The notes: a model not told the origin generated them from the sequence alone. A stretch of 64,000 nt of DNA from Plantago ovata (GCA_028274465.1 CM051455.1:102546942-102610941); one strand, 5' to 3'; shown: positions 31,666 through 44,027, counted from the first letter of the stretch. Made by a program: numbers and translations.

Positions 31666-32641
31666 CAACACCACAAGCTTCTTCGAAGTCATCGGATTTC
31701 AACTTATCGGATGAAGTAGCAGAAAGAAAAGAAAAGGCAGCTTCCAACTGAGTAGGGGTCTTAATCTACGAAAACAGAGAAAATGGATAGTATCGCATTT
31801 GAAAACCATAATGGTGTAAAGTATAAAATACAATAAATAAATAAAACTTGTTAACCTTGAATGTGGCAATATATGAAAGCAAAGTAGGCCGATGCACAAG
31901 AGCATTTTCCGGAAATTTTGTGGCGACCTGCCAACGGAAAACATGAAATCAAGTCATGTAAAGTATTGGTACATAAAAAAAGCAACAAATCATCCACACA
32001 CAGGATGCATAAGAAACCTAATCCAGGAATGCTTCTACCCATCGAAACAACGAAATTGTACCATATATACAAACATAGCCAACTATGAGCTACTACTCAT
32101 GTAAACAAAACCTCCCAATGAAAGTATCGACTCACCGTGTAGAGCAAATTGCCGACAGATCGTTCACAACCACTAGTAGCTACGCCAGCCTGAAATACAG
32201 TATCCAAATATTATTAACTAGATATAATAAGTAAGCTCATATACCAACAACACCTTCAAATCAAGTTAAAACGTTTAATCCAACACTGTTTGGAGTTTAG
32301 CTATTGATTGAACTATTATAAACTTAAAATGAACAATTCTCAACCAAAATCAGATTGATAAACATGTCGCAACAACAAATCCATCCTAAATCAACTAAGC
32401 ACGAATCGAATATTCCTTTCCACAATCAGTCAGTTTGTTTCCACATTAACATAGGCATAAGACAAGCAGAAATTTGAGCTAAACACTATATGAAATGAAA
32501 AACAAACATGCAATTGGAGTTTGGGATGCACGCACGCACCTTGTGAATGACGGCAGTGAGATTGTTTGTGACTTTGTTGTTGGTGACGGTGTTTTTGGCC
32601 GTTCGTTCATCTAAACCAATATTGAGAAATAAATCGAGTGG
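31666..32641 (-). pseudogene. Glutaminyl-tRNA synthetase N-terminal domain (copy C), cut in exon 1
   Basis: On the minus strand the exons are 32641-32541 (exon 1 without its first 27 coding bases), 32189-32136, 31927-31856 and 31765-31666. All splice sites are kept and there is no stop. Small replacements against copy A are seen: HK for HE at the exon 1 end, and a Thr for Ala in exon 4. Exon 1 is interrupted by the 5' LTR of copia E1 with target duplication AGTGG (32637-32641), the reverse complement of CCACT. This is the same position as in copy D. Confidence 0.83.
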
Positions 32642-34283
32642 TGTTAGGAATCTTGTAATTTTGATGAGCAATTAACCATGCTAAATTAAGGAAAGTCCAG
32701 TAACTAGTACTCTTAAGGTCCATAGGAATTTAGAATTTTAAGGACATTGTAAAAGAGGAACGTTTGCTGATGACTTAGTTTAGATGCTAGATAAGTTATT
32801 TCTTTCGCGTATGATGTATTTTATTTTCTGAAAAGAAAATAATTTATTGATGCTGAAGCTTATGATGTATTTTATTTTCTGAAAAGAAAATAACCTATTG
32901 CAGCATTTGCTGACGATATACTTTGTTTTTACAAACAAACTATTGAAGCAAATAGAAACCGCTCAGAATCTTGAAGATTATTGAAGATCTGAAGACTTGA
33001 AGATTTAGAAGATCTGAAGACTTGAAGATTGCTGAAGACTGGTATCTACAAAGGCACGTGTTGCTCAGAAAGTGGAAAATTCAGCAACATTGCATATGTG
33101 AAAATCTGAAAGACAGAGTAGGTTGTGCTTGCTGAAACTGAGTCTAACCATTTGCTGATGGAACATATGTGACCCCTTGCTGAAAGTACTTGAATTTGCG
33201 CTCCAATGTTACTGTTTGAATTCTATTCAAATGTGCATTAAATGCAAAGCTTGCACGCGAAGGACATGAAACTAGAAGACAAACAAAGACGCTGCTGAAA
33301 GTACAAAGCAAGATAGTGACATGTTAAGGAACAAAAGCCTTAGGATTTGAAATTCGAACGGCTCCTTACTTACACTATAAATAGAGGTCATCTGGCGAAG
33401 AATTGAAGTGTGTCAACAACGTGATCAAACTCTCACTTGTGCTTAAACTCACATACCTTCAAACTCTCTATACTGCCATTGATCCGTTCCAAGACTTAAA
33501 GCTTGAAAAAGCTACTTGTGAAGAAGTAGAACAAACTCGGCTAAGAAATTAGTTAAGTGTTCTTTCTTTCGAACAAGAACAAGTCTTGACACCAGAAACA
33601 ATCAAACTTGTTTACTGCAAAGTATTCCAAGTTGTGTTTCTTAGATTACTTGTTGTAACTGAATAAGTTATAATTAAGTTATCTCACCCCAAAACTCTCT
33701 AACTGAAAATACACCCTTTCAGGCGTGATATTCAGGGGGAACTTAATCGAGCATAGTTTGCTGATTAAAAGTACCAAGTTTGGTGGAGAACAAGGTTGAG
33801 TTCTCTAGTTTAGGTTGGAGACAAAGCAAGTGTGCTTTGGTTTCTGTTGAATCGCTCTAGATAGGAGATTGTAAGGAACCTCAATCATATCTTAGTGGAT
33901 TCAGTCCTAGAAAGGACGAAGTGGATTAGTTGAGAGATTACGCCACTCTAAGTTACCACTATAAAAGTGTTTGTGTGATTTACTTTCTGTACTTAGCTTT
34001 CAGCAATTCATATCTGTCTGTACACAGTCACTCACTTCACTTGCTGAAACCTTTACTTACTGAAAGAGCACTTATTGTATCAAAGACTTCCGCTCTCTGA
34101 TTTTAAGTATCAGCAAACCAAGCTACGGTAAAGTAACTTACGCTTGCTGAGAAAGTTAAGTATCAGCAAACTCATTACTGAAAAGTAATAAGTACTTGCT
34201 GAGAAAGTTTTAAACGATGAAAGTTTGAAAAGACTATTCACCCCCCCCCCCTAGTCTTTTCTTGTTGTTTAAAGGGACCAACA
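32642..34283 (+). repeat. 5' LTR of copia E1
   Basis: 1642 bases, TGTTAGGAATC to GGGACCAACA. It carries the TATA box CTATAAATAGAGG (33376-33388), two copies of the TATTTTC/GAAAATA dyad, and ten sense-strand TTGCTGA heptamers. The extra GATTTAGAAGATCTGAAGA unit near 33001 is shared with the E2 5' LTR only. Confidence 0.92.
33376..33388 (+). promoter_or_regulatory. TATA box of copia LTR (E1)
   Basis: CTATAAATAGAGG is conserved in all four copia LTRs in the window, about 900 bases before the LTR end. This gives a long R-U5. Confidence 0.7.
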
Positions 34284-34285
34284 AG

Positions 34286-34297
34286 TGGTATCAGAGC
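34286..34297 (+). other. Primer binding site of copia E1
   Basis: TGGTATCAGAGC, complementary to the 3' end of plant initiator tRNA-Met, stands two bases after the LTR. Equivalent sites are at 46551-46562 (minus, E2) and 59813-59824 (E3). Confidence 0.92.
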
Positions 34298-34395
34298 AGG
34301 AGGTTCTTTAACCTTCTGCACTGAACCTAGATCCCCTTAGGTGCTTTCCGTAAATCACTCTCACTTGATCAGTTTGGTAGTGCTTTGCTGACAGG

Positions 34396-36806
34396 ATGTC
34401 TTTAGGAGATGCTCCCTTGCTGAAGCTGGAAAATTACGAGAAATGGCGAAACAACATGATGCTACATCTTGAGGCCATTAGTGATGAGATGGTTACCGTC
34501 ATCAATGATGGACCTATCAAGATCACTAAGATTGAAAGGAGTTTCCCTCACAAGACCACTGAAGCTGGGAAGGAAACTATGCTAGGCGAACCATCAGATA
34601 CGGTTGTGCCAAAACCAAGAGAGGAATGGACTTCTGACGAAGCTAAGAGATTCCGTCTTGATGGCCAAGCAAGAAATATCATCATTCGATCAACTCCGGA
34701 TACCATACAGTGCAAACTGTGGGGTGCTAAGACTGCTAAGGAGGCTTGGAAAATGGTTCAAGATCTTTGTGCTGGATCTGACAAGACCAAGGAAAACAAA
34801 CTTGAAGTACTTAAATTAAAGTTTCAAAATTTTAAGCAAGGTACAAACGAGTCACTGGAAGACTTGGATTTCAGATTCACAACTCTTGTTAGTGAAATGG
34901 CAACATTGGGTGTTGGAAACCTCTACTCAGATTCTGAGAAAGTGAAAACTATCATCAGAAGTCTGAATCAAGAATGGATCCACACTCAGAATTTCTATTA
35001 TAATCAAGGAATGCCAGACATTACACCAACAGAGTTGTTCTCTCATCTTGCTACTGTCAATTATGAGACAAAGCAAAGAGAAAATGTGTTTGCTGAAAAA
35101 TCGCAAAACATTGCTCTTGCTGCAAAGCCGTCATCTTCTGAAAAGAAGAATGATAAAGAGCCTGCTGATGAAAATGCTTTAGTTGTTAAAAACATGAAGA
35201 AATTCATCAGTAAGGAAATTGAAAGGCGAAAAGAAAAGAGAAGCTGAAAAAGCATCTTGGTAACAACTACCATAAGTACAAGAATGAAACTAGCTCGCTG
35301 AACAAGCAAGATACTTCATCAGAAGAACCAGCAGTTGGAAATGATCTATGTTTTTACTGCAAAAAGCCTGGACACTTCAAAGCTAATTGCCCTTTGCTGA
35401 AAGGCAAATCTGCTGAAAAGAAGAAGAAGTTCAAAAGAGCTTTTATTGTTGAAGAAAAGAAAAAGCTTCAAGCAAAAATCGATGCATTGTGTATTGATAC
35501 TAGCTCCGAAGACAGTGAGGATGAAAGTTCAGACACCGACGATGAAGAAGCCACTCTAGACGTGGAGATTGGCAAAGAAGTTTGTGCAATAGCTATGGAA
35601 GCTTATCCAGATGTGTCGAACTACGAATTCTGCCTCATGGCCGGTCAGGTAAACAATTCTACCTCTGACTCAGACTCAGAAAGTGAAGACAAGATTGACC
35701 TTGACAAGATTCAAGGAGAAATCGAAAGATTTGAGGAAACTCTCAGCAAACAGCAAGAGAAACTACAAATTGCTCAAACTCTGACCAAGCAGACTACTGA
35801 AAAGTACGTCTTGCTGAAGGAAGAGACAGAAGAAAAGGATGCTGAAATAAGGCGTCTTAAGAAGTTGATTGCTGAAGCTGCAGAGAAAAATTCTCAAATG
35901 GCATTAGAATTGGAAGAATATCAGTCCTCAATTCTAAAGTTACTTGCTGAAATCCAAGAAATGAAAAAGATGAAAATCAATTTCAAATCCTATGTGGAAG
36001 CAAGTAATACGCTGACTGAACTAAACTCTTATTTGAGAGATCCATCTCAGAAATAAGGTTTAGGAGCAACGTGCAAAGGTGATAACGTAGAAATCTTAAG
36101 AAAAGATAAATCACCTATCTCCTTTGTACGTGCTACTGATAGTAGTCCACCAGAAATCTATCAGTTTGGTCAAACTAAGGTTGCTGAAACATGCAATCAA
36201 GTACCTATGACCATAAAGCCCGTTGTTGCTACTCAAAGTAACAAGACTTTAAAAGGAAAACAGGTTGCTGAGAAGCAAACTGGAAAGAAGAAGAATGCTG
36301 TGAAGCATTCCGCCAAACAAGTTGCTGAAAAGCAAGTTGTTAAGACTAAAGGCAAGATTACTAAAAGTAATCAGAAGTCCTTTGCTGACAAACCTGAATC
36401 AAGTAAGGTTGCTGAAGCTAAAGCTCAGCATTCTCCGAAAAGTGGACTAGGTTTCAAAACCAAGCAAAGTCAACTCTTTCATGAGTATAAGCAAAGTCAA
36501 CAAAGATACTTCAAAGAGATGAATAAAATCAAGCCTAAGAGTTCTGAAAAGACTCCCAATGCTAGGACTAGAAGGAACCTAGCTAGAAAAGAACTTACTG
36601 AAAAGTATGTTCAGCAAAAAGGTCAACAGAGCAAGACACCACATCAGAAAGTGGATTTGACCAGCACGAGTCAAAAGTCTTTCAGCTCAAAACCTCCTAG
36701 TTCCTCAGCAAGTAGAAAACAAGTCAAAGTTGAAAAACTTCAGACTTGGGTTTCCACTGGACGCATTCTTGAACATGTTAATGGACATCCATCATTGGAT
36801 AATTAA
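34396..36806 (+). pseudogene. Gag of copia E1, long Sirevirus-type with coiled coil
   Basis: It starts at MSLGDAPLLKLENYEKWRNN. The UBN2/gag core (AWKMVQDLCAGSDKTKENKL, then LKLKFQNFKQGTNESLEDLD) is followed by a zinc knuckle CFYCKKPGHFKANC (form C-x2-C-x4-H-x4-C), then an acidic stretch (EDSEDESSDTDDEEATLDVE). A long coiled coil (about 35690-36010) and a Lys/Ser/Gln-rich tail ending [10 protein letters not shown] complete it. Defects are a frameshift near 35232 and a TAA at 36054-36056 (GAA in E2 and E3). A 12-nt loss occurs near 35310. The length and coiled coil fit Sirevirus gag. Confidence 0.82.
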
Positions 36807-36814
36807 CTTGTTTG

Positions 36815-39412
36815 CTCTTGATTGTGCAGACTTCAGCCACGGAGACAAACGATGCAATATGGCACTTTGATAGTGGTTGTGGAAAGCACATGACGGGCAA
36901 CAAGAATAACCTTATAAACTATAGACGGTGGTCTAAAGGTCCAACAATAAGGTTTGCTGGTGGAGGCTCCGGTTCTACAAAAGGCTATGGTGATGTGAAG
37001 TTAGGATGCATAACCATCACTGGAGTTCTTTATGTCAAAAATCTTAAGTTTAACCTTTTCAGCATGAGTCAGTTTGCTGACAAAGGATACTTCATCGAAA
37101 TTAAAAGTGATGAATGTAAACTTGTAGATTTTGAGACTAAAAAGGTAATAATGATTGCAAGAAGATCAGGAGGCTTGTACACCGTTGATTGGTCTTCAGC
37201 AAATGTTGGAAAATGCCTTGTCTCAGATCATGATTGCCTTGCTGAAAAAGCATGGTTATGGCATAAACGAACAAGTCATCTAAACTTCAATACGCTGAAT
37301 AAGCTGTCTAAAAAGGCACTTGTAGTTGGATTACCTAGGGTTACTTTTAAGAAGGATGGTGTTTGCAATGCATGTCAGCAAGGAAAGCAAACCAAATCTT
37401 CTTTCAAGAACAAGGCAGTACCGTCAACTACAAAACCTTTACAACTCTTGCACATGGACTTGTTTGAATCTTCTTCAACAAGCTATGCTGGTAAGAAGTA
37501 TGGTCTAGTCGTGGTAGATGACTATTCAAGATTCACTTGGGTAGTATTCATCAAGCACAAATCTGAAACCAAGACTGAAATACCTAACTTGCTGAATAAG
37601 CTTGAAGTCATGAAAAATGACAAGGTAAAAGTCATAAGGACAGACCATGGTACTGAGTTTGTAAACCAGTACATAACTGAATATTGTACCTCAAAAGGTA
37701 TACAACATCAGTTATCCTCAGTAAGAACACCACAACAAAATGGTGTTGCTGAACGGAAGAATCGTACCCTGAAAGAAGCTGCAAGAACAATGCTTGCTGA
37801 CACTGAAATAAGTGAGGCTTATTGGGTTGAAGCGATTAATACCGCCTGCTATACTCAAAATAGATGTTTGATTACTAAGGAATACAACAAAACTCCTTAT
37901 GAATTGTTTGTTGGAAGACCTCCTAACATCACTCATCTAAGAGTATTTGGTTGCAAGTGTTTCGTTCTTAATAATGGTAGAGAATATCTAAGAACATTTC
38001 AACCAAAGGCAGACGAAGCGATATTTCTTGGCTACTCCTTGCATAGTAAAGCTTATAGAGTTTACAACAAAAAGGCACAAAAGATTGAAGAATCAGTGCA
38101 TGTTGTATTCTACGAAAAGTCACAAGGTGTGTCTGCTGAAGAAGAAATATCAGAATGTATGAAAAAGCTAATGATACATGAGCAAAGAACTGAATCTGAT
38201 GCTAGGCAAATCAAGTCAATTGAACTAAATGATGATTCTGACAATGACTCTCCTCCCCCGAGTCATGACAAGATAAATATAGTTCACGACAAAGAATTTC
38301 CATCAAAAGACGCGGTTGCTCCGGAAGTTGCTGAAATTATGCAATCTCCAGTGCCTGCTGATGAAATACCTCAATATAGCAATGCTGAACAAGCAGTTGC
38401 TGATGAACAAATCTCAGCAGAGACACAAATTCCCAGTAGTATTGAACAAGTACATACTGAAGAGTCACATGCTGATGAGCAAACATATCCTGATCCAACA
38501 AACAGGAAACCTGTTAATAAATGGATTAGAGATCATCCCTCTACGGATATGATTGGTGATATTAATAAACGCCAAGTGACTAGATCCAAAGCTACTCACG
38601 GACTTGCTGAAGAAGCAACTGCCGTAGAAGTAGAATCATTGTTCTCTTGCTTTGTGTCAGAAATTGAACCTAAAACCATAGAAGAAGCTTTGAAGCATTC
38701 TGAATGGATAAAGGCAATGCAAGAAGAATTGGATCAATTTGAAAGGAACAAAGTCTGGAAACTTGTGCCACTTGCTGAAGACAAGAAAGCTATTGGTACA
38801 AAGTGGGTGTTCAGAAACAAGCTGAGCGAGTCTGGTGAAGTAACAAGAAATAAAGCACGTTTAGTTGCTCAAGGTTACTGTCAGACTGAAGGATTGGACT
38901 ATGATGAGTCATATGCACCAGTTGAAAGATTGGATGCAATTAGGCTTTTCTTGGCCTTTGCTGCTCACAATGACTTCATTGTTTACCAAATGGATGTTAA
39001 AAGTGCATTCTTAAATGGTGAACTTGCTGAAGAAGTCTACCTAGAACAACCCCCTGGCTTTGAACTTCCCTCAGAAATCAAGATGGTATACAAGCTTCAG
39101 AAAGCTGTATATGTTCTAAAGCAAGCACCAAGAGCATGGTATGATACCTTGGCTAAGTTCTTGCTGGAAAATGGTTTCAAGAAAGGTGAAGTTGACAAAA
39201 CCTTATTTACCATGAACCATGATGGTAAAATAATATTAGTTCAAATTTATGTGGATGACATAATTTTTGGATCTAAGGACAAGCAACTTTGTGATGATTT
39301 TGCCAAACTCATGACAAATAAGTTTGAAATGAGTATGATGGGAAAATTGAATTATTTCCTAGGATTGCAAGTCAAGCAACTCAAAGATGGAATATTCATA
39401 AATCAAGCAAAG
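36815..39412 (+). CDS. Pol of copia E1: protease, integrase, reverse transcriptase (partial)
   Basis: One open frame covers the following. The aspartic protease reads [13 protein letters not shown]. The GAG-pre-integrase domain has [12 protein letters not shown] and CNACQQGKQ. The integrase has its D, D and E in [16 protein letters not shown] and [12 protein letters not shown]. The RT reads [32 protein letters not shown] and YVDDIIFGS. The frame lacks a natural ATG and follows gag after a stop in another frame. The last codons before TGA are supplied by the inserted gypsy LTR, and RNase H is lost. Motifs are intact, so this part could encode active domains, but the element is truncated. Confidence 0.88.
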
Positions 39413-40401
39413 TGATGAACGTATTTTTGACGCGTTCATCTTGTCCTTTTCACCTTCTTTTGCTATCTTTTAGCCTTGTTTTTGGTTAGTTTTGTAGAAT
39501 TGTGTCACGTTTTGTGTTTTCCGCATTTTCAGGCACTTAGGTACGAAACGGCGTTTTTGGAGCTAAAAACGAGCCTTTTTGATGGAAAAGATGGCCCCGT
39601 TGAAGTTCCCCAATCTCCGTGGCTTGTTCGTAAGTGTTTGAGTATCAATAAGCATCGAGAAGGATGAGTCCAAGGCACCCGAGGGCCATGCGAGGGCAAA
39701 AAGATTGAGTTTGAAGACAAAAATCTGCCCAGGAGCCAAGCTAAGCGCCTGGAATAGTGAAGCGCTCCGCTTCAATTTCCAGGAGCTTTGGCACAGAAGC
39801 CAAGCGAAGCGCTTGGAGTGCCCGAAGCGCTTCGCTTGCCAAGCGCCCCGCTTGGCTTCTCCAAGCGGTCCGCTTGGCAGCGGTTACGTTTTCGGATTTT
39901 CCTTCTTAGATCTGATCTTTGATCATTTTTTGAATATCTTTTGAACTGTAACTTGGTTTTGGAGAGCTCCGAAGCCCCAAAACTCAGAGAATATTCAGAT
40001 TTCTTTGTATTTTAGCTTGGGATTCAAGGTTTTGATTGGGATTCATCCTTTGTAATCATCTACGGAGAGGTTTTCTTTGCTTCCCACCGATTAGTGACAG
40101 CTTTGGTGGTAACTTGTATCACTCTCTTGTCTTGTAGTTTGATATGATGTATTCCAATTATTATTCATATGAATTGATGTCTATGTTGATGAATATGAGT
40201 AGCTAAATCTTTGTGTTGGTGGTAGAATGTAGAATATGCATGCTATGGGTTATGTTTATGCTTACATGAGATTGTGATTCAATCTTGCTGCAAATCCCTT
40301 CATATGATTCTTAGTTGCCTATAAAATATATTTGAATTGAGTATAGTGACAAATTCTTGGTCAATGAAAGCTATAGGATTGTATGTTAGAGATTTGCAGC
40401 A
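39413..40401 (+). repeat. LTR of gypsy G, partial, inserted in E1
   Basis: It starts TGATGAACGTATTT directly after CAAAG of E1, and the E2 copy is continuous across this point. In its later part it shares ATGAGTAGCTAAA and GTTGGTGGTAGAATGT motifs with the F LTR, so it is a relative. It runs into the gap before its end. Confidence 0.72.
39759..39877. repeat. Five micro-hairpins with constant stem and varying loop in G
   Basis: The pieces are GAAGCG-CTC-CGCTTC (39759-39773), CAAGCG-AAG-CGCTTG (39800-39814), GAAGCG-CTT-CGCTTG (39824-39838), CAAGCG-CCC-CGCTTG (39840-39854) and CCAAGCG-GTC-CGCTTGG (39861-39877). Stems stay paired while the three loop bases change, apart from a G-G mismatch at the outermost pair of the third. 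Confidence 0.85.
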
Positions 40402-40501
40402 NNNNNNNNNNNNNNNNNNNNNNNNNNNNNNNNNNNNNNNNNNNNNNNNNNNNNNNNNNNNNNNNNNNNNNNNNNNNNNNNNNNNNNNNNNNNNNNNNNN
40501 N
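40402..40501. other. Assembly gap, exactly 100 N
   Basis: A second 100-N placeholder. To its left is the LTR of G in E1 (plus strand), to its right the end of E2 pol (minus strand). The flanks form a large inverted repeat. Confidence 0.98.
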
Positions 40502-40689
40502 TACCCGTTTGAAGGGAATTATTGCTGAATGCCTGTTTCAGCAAATCATGTTGTGACTTATCATTTCTTAGAAGAAAATCAGTGGACAGGAATACTTTGG
40601 CTTGCTGAATACCTGTTCAGCATTCTGCCAAGTGTATCCCTTATTGAGGTAGTTCAATCAATCCAAGGTTATACCTTAGCATTGCGAAC

Positions 40690-43600
40690 CTATTATCCGG
40701 TAGGGGCTTGGTAAAGATGTCAGCAAGCTGATCTTCAGTACCTACTTTCACACCTCAATATCACCTTTTTCCACATGATCTCAATGAAATGAAATGATGT
40801 CTAATATCAATGTGCTTGGTCCTAGAGTGAAACTTAGGATTTTGCGTAATTGCAATAGCACTTGTATTATCACAAAAGATTGGTGTTTTCTTTGCAGAAA
40901 TACCATAATCTCTTAATTGTTGCTGAATCCATAGGATTTGAGCTGTGCAACAACCAGCTGCAATGTATTCAGATTCAGTAGATGAATTGGCGACACAAGT
41001 TTGCTTCTTGCTGAACCATGATATTAATCTAGTACCCAAAAACTGACAAGTTCCAGAGGTACTTTTTCTATCAAGAATTGATCCTCCATGATCAGCATCA
41101 GAATAGCCAACCAATTCAAGTCCAGAATCTTTAGGATACCATAATCCAACATTGACTGTACCTTTAACATATTTCAGTATCTTGATTGCCTTTTTGTAGT
41201 GTGATTCTCTTGGATCAGATTGGAATCTTGCACACACACAAACATCATACTGAATGTCAGGTTTACTTGTTGTTAGATACAACAAGGAACCAATGAGCTT
41301 CCTATACTTGTGTTCTTCAACACTTTTGTCCTCTTAGTATAGCCCAATTTGGTACCAACACTCATAGGGATCTTTTCAGGTTTCTCATCCTCTTTGATCC
41401 TAAACTTTATGAGCATTTCTTTCGCATACTTTGCTTGATTTATGAATATTCCATCTTTGAGTTGCTTGACTTGCAATCCTAGGAAATAATTCAATTTTCC
41501 CATCATACTCATTTCAAACTTATTTGTCATGAGTTTGGCAAAATCATCACAAAGTTGCTTGTCCCTTAGATCCAAAAATTATGTCATTCACATAAATTTG
41601 AACTAAGATTATTTTACCATCATGGTTCATGGTAAATAAGGTTTTGTCAACTTCACCTTTCTTGAAACCATTTTCCAGCAAGAACTTAGCCAAGGTATCA
41701 TACCATGCTCTTGGTGCTTGCTTTAGACCATATACAGCTTTCTGAAGCTTGTATACCATCTTGATTTCTGAGGGAAGTTCAAAGCCAGGGGGTTGTTCTA
41801 GGTAGACTTCTTCAGCAAGTTCACCATTTAAGAATGCACTTTTAACATCCATTTGGTAAACAATGAAGTCATTGTGAGCAGCAAAGGCCAAGAAAAACCT
41901 AATTGCATCCAATCTTGCAACTGGTGCATAAGACTCATCATAGTCCAATCCTTCAGTCTGACAGTAACCTGAGCAACTAAACGTGCTTTATTTCTTGTTA
42001 CTTCACCAGACTCGCTCAGCTTGTTTCTGAACACCCACTTTGTACCAATAGCTTTCTTGTCTTCAGCAAGTGGCACAAGTTTCCAGACTTTGTTCCTTTC
42101 AAATTGATCCAATTCTTCTTGCATTGCCTTTATCCATTCAGAATGCTTCAAAGCTTCTTCTATGGTTTTAGGTTCAATTTCTAACACAAAGCAAGAGAAC
42201 AATGATTCTACTTCTACGGCAGTTGCTTCTTCAGCAAGTCCGTGAGTAGCTTTGGATCTAGTCACTTGGCGTTTATTAATATCACCAATCATATCCGTAG
42301 AGGGATGATCTCTAATCCATTTATTAACAGGTTTCCTGTTTGTTGGATCAGGATATGTTTGCTCATCAGCATGTGACTCTTCAGTATGTACTTGTTCAGT
42401 ACTACTGGGAATTTGTGTCTCTGCTGAGATTTGTTCATCAGCAACTGCTTGTTCAACATTGCTAGATTGAGGTATTTCATCAGCAGGCACTGGAGATTGC
42501 GTAATTTCAGCAACTTCCGGAGCAACCGCGTCTTTTGCTGGAAATTCTTTGTCGTGAACTATATTTATCTTGTCATGACTCAGGGGAGGAGAGTCATTGT
42601 CAGAATCATCATTTAGTTCAATTGACTTGATTTGCCTAGCATCAGATTCAGTTCTTTGCTCATGTATGATTAGCTTTTTCATACATTCTGATATTTCTTC
42701 TTCAGTAGGCACACCTTGTGACTTTTCGTAGAATACAACATGCACTGATTCTTCAATCTTTTGTGCCTTTTTGTTGTAAACTCTATAAGCTTTACTATGC
42801 AAGGAGTAGCCAAGAAATATCGCTTCGTCTGCCTTTGGTTGAAATGTTCTTAGATATTCTCTACCATCATTAAGAACGAAACACTTGCAACCAAATACTC
42901 TTAGATGAGTGATGTTAGGAGGTCTTCCAACAAAGAATTCATAAGGAGTTTTGTTGTATTCCTTAGTAATCAAACATCTGTTTTGAGTATAGCAGGCGGT
43001 ATTAATCGCTTCAACCCAATAAGCCTCACTTATTTCAGTGTCAGCAAGCATTGTTCTTGCGGCTTCTTTCAGGGTACGATTCTTCCGTTCAGCAACACCA
43101 TTTTGCTGTGGTGTTCTTACTGAGGATATCTGATGTTGTATACCTTTTGAGGTACAATATTCAGTTATGTACTGGTTTACAACTCAGTACCATGGTCTGT
43201 CCTTATGACTTTTACCTTGTCATTTTTCATGACTTCAAGCTTATTCAGCAAGTTAGGTATTTCAGTCTTGGTTTCAGATTTGTGCTTGATGAATACTACC
43301 CAAGTGAATCTTGAATAGTCATCTACCACGACTAGACCATACTTCTTACCAGCATAGCTTGTTGAAGAAGATTCAAACAAGTCCATGTGCAAGAGTTGTA
43401 AAGGTTTTGTAGTTGACGGTACTGCCTTGTTCTTGAAAGAAGATTTGGTTTGCTTTCCTTGCTGACATGCATTGCAAACACCATCCTTCTTAAAAGTAAC
43501 CCTAGGTAATCCAACTACAAGTGCCTTTTTAGACAGCTTATTCAGCGTCTTGAAGTTTAGATGACTTGTTCGTTTATGCCGTAACCATGCTTTTTCAGCA

Positions 43601-44027
43601 AGGCAATCATGATCTGAGACAAGGCATTTTTCAACGTTTGCTGAAGACCAATCAACGATGTACAAGCCTCCTGATCTTCTTGCAATCATTATTACCTTTT
43701 TAGTCTCAAAATCTACAAGTTTACATTCATCACTTTTAATTTCGATGAAGTATCCTTTGTCAGCAAACTGACTCATGCTGAAAAGGTTAAACTTAAGATT
43801 TTGACATAAAGAACTCCAGTGATGGTTATGCATCCTAACTTCACATCACCATAGCCTTTTGTAGAACCGGAGCCTCCACCAGCAAACCTTATTGTTGGAC
43901 CTTTAGACCACCGTCTATAGTTTATAAGGTTATTCTTGTTGCCCGTCATGTGCTTTCCACAACCACTATCAAAGTGCCAAATTGCATCATTTGTCTCCGT
44001 GGCTGAAGTCTGCACAATCAAGAGCAA
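40690..44027 (-). pseudogene. Pol of copia E2: protease, integrase, RT, RNase H
   Basis: On the minus strand protease ([13 protein letters not shown]) is followed by integrase, RT and RNase H. RNase H reads GYSDADHGGSILDRKSTSGT, then TESEYIAAGC and FCDNTSAIAITQNPKFHSRT, then an ending with DIFTKPLP and a stop just before IRDLTE-like residues would be expected. DRKSTSGTCQFLG is typical of Sireviruses. Defects are frameshifts near 43800, 43185, 41955, 41570 and 41330, and the catalytic YVDD is YVND (minus strand about 41595), which removes a metal-binding Asp. Pol is dead. Confidence 0.85.

Larger units (their letters stand above)
32642..39412 (+). mobile_element. Sirevirus-like Ty1/copia element E1, 5' part
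   Basis: The order is 5' LTR, PBS, gag, protease, integrase and RT, cut by the LTR of gypsy G just after the RT (the stop at 39413-39415 belongs to G). It is the best preserved pol of the three copia copies. It sits in the same target site, same relative orientation, as E2, so it is a DNA-level duplicate of that insertion. Confidence 0.85.

Noticed and set aside
34286..34297. tRNA gene at the TGGTATCAGAGC sites
   Set aside because: Only the 12-base complement of a tRNA end is present. It is a retrotransposon primer binding site, not a tRNA gene.
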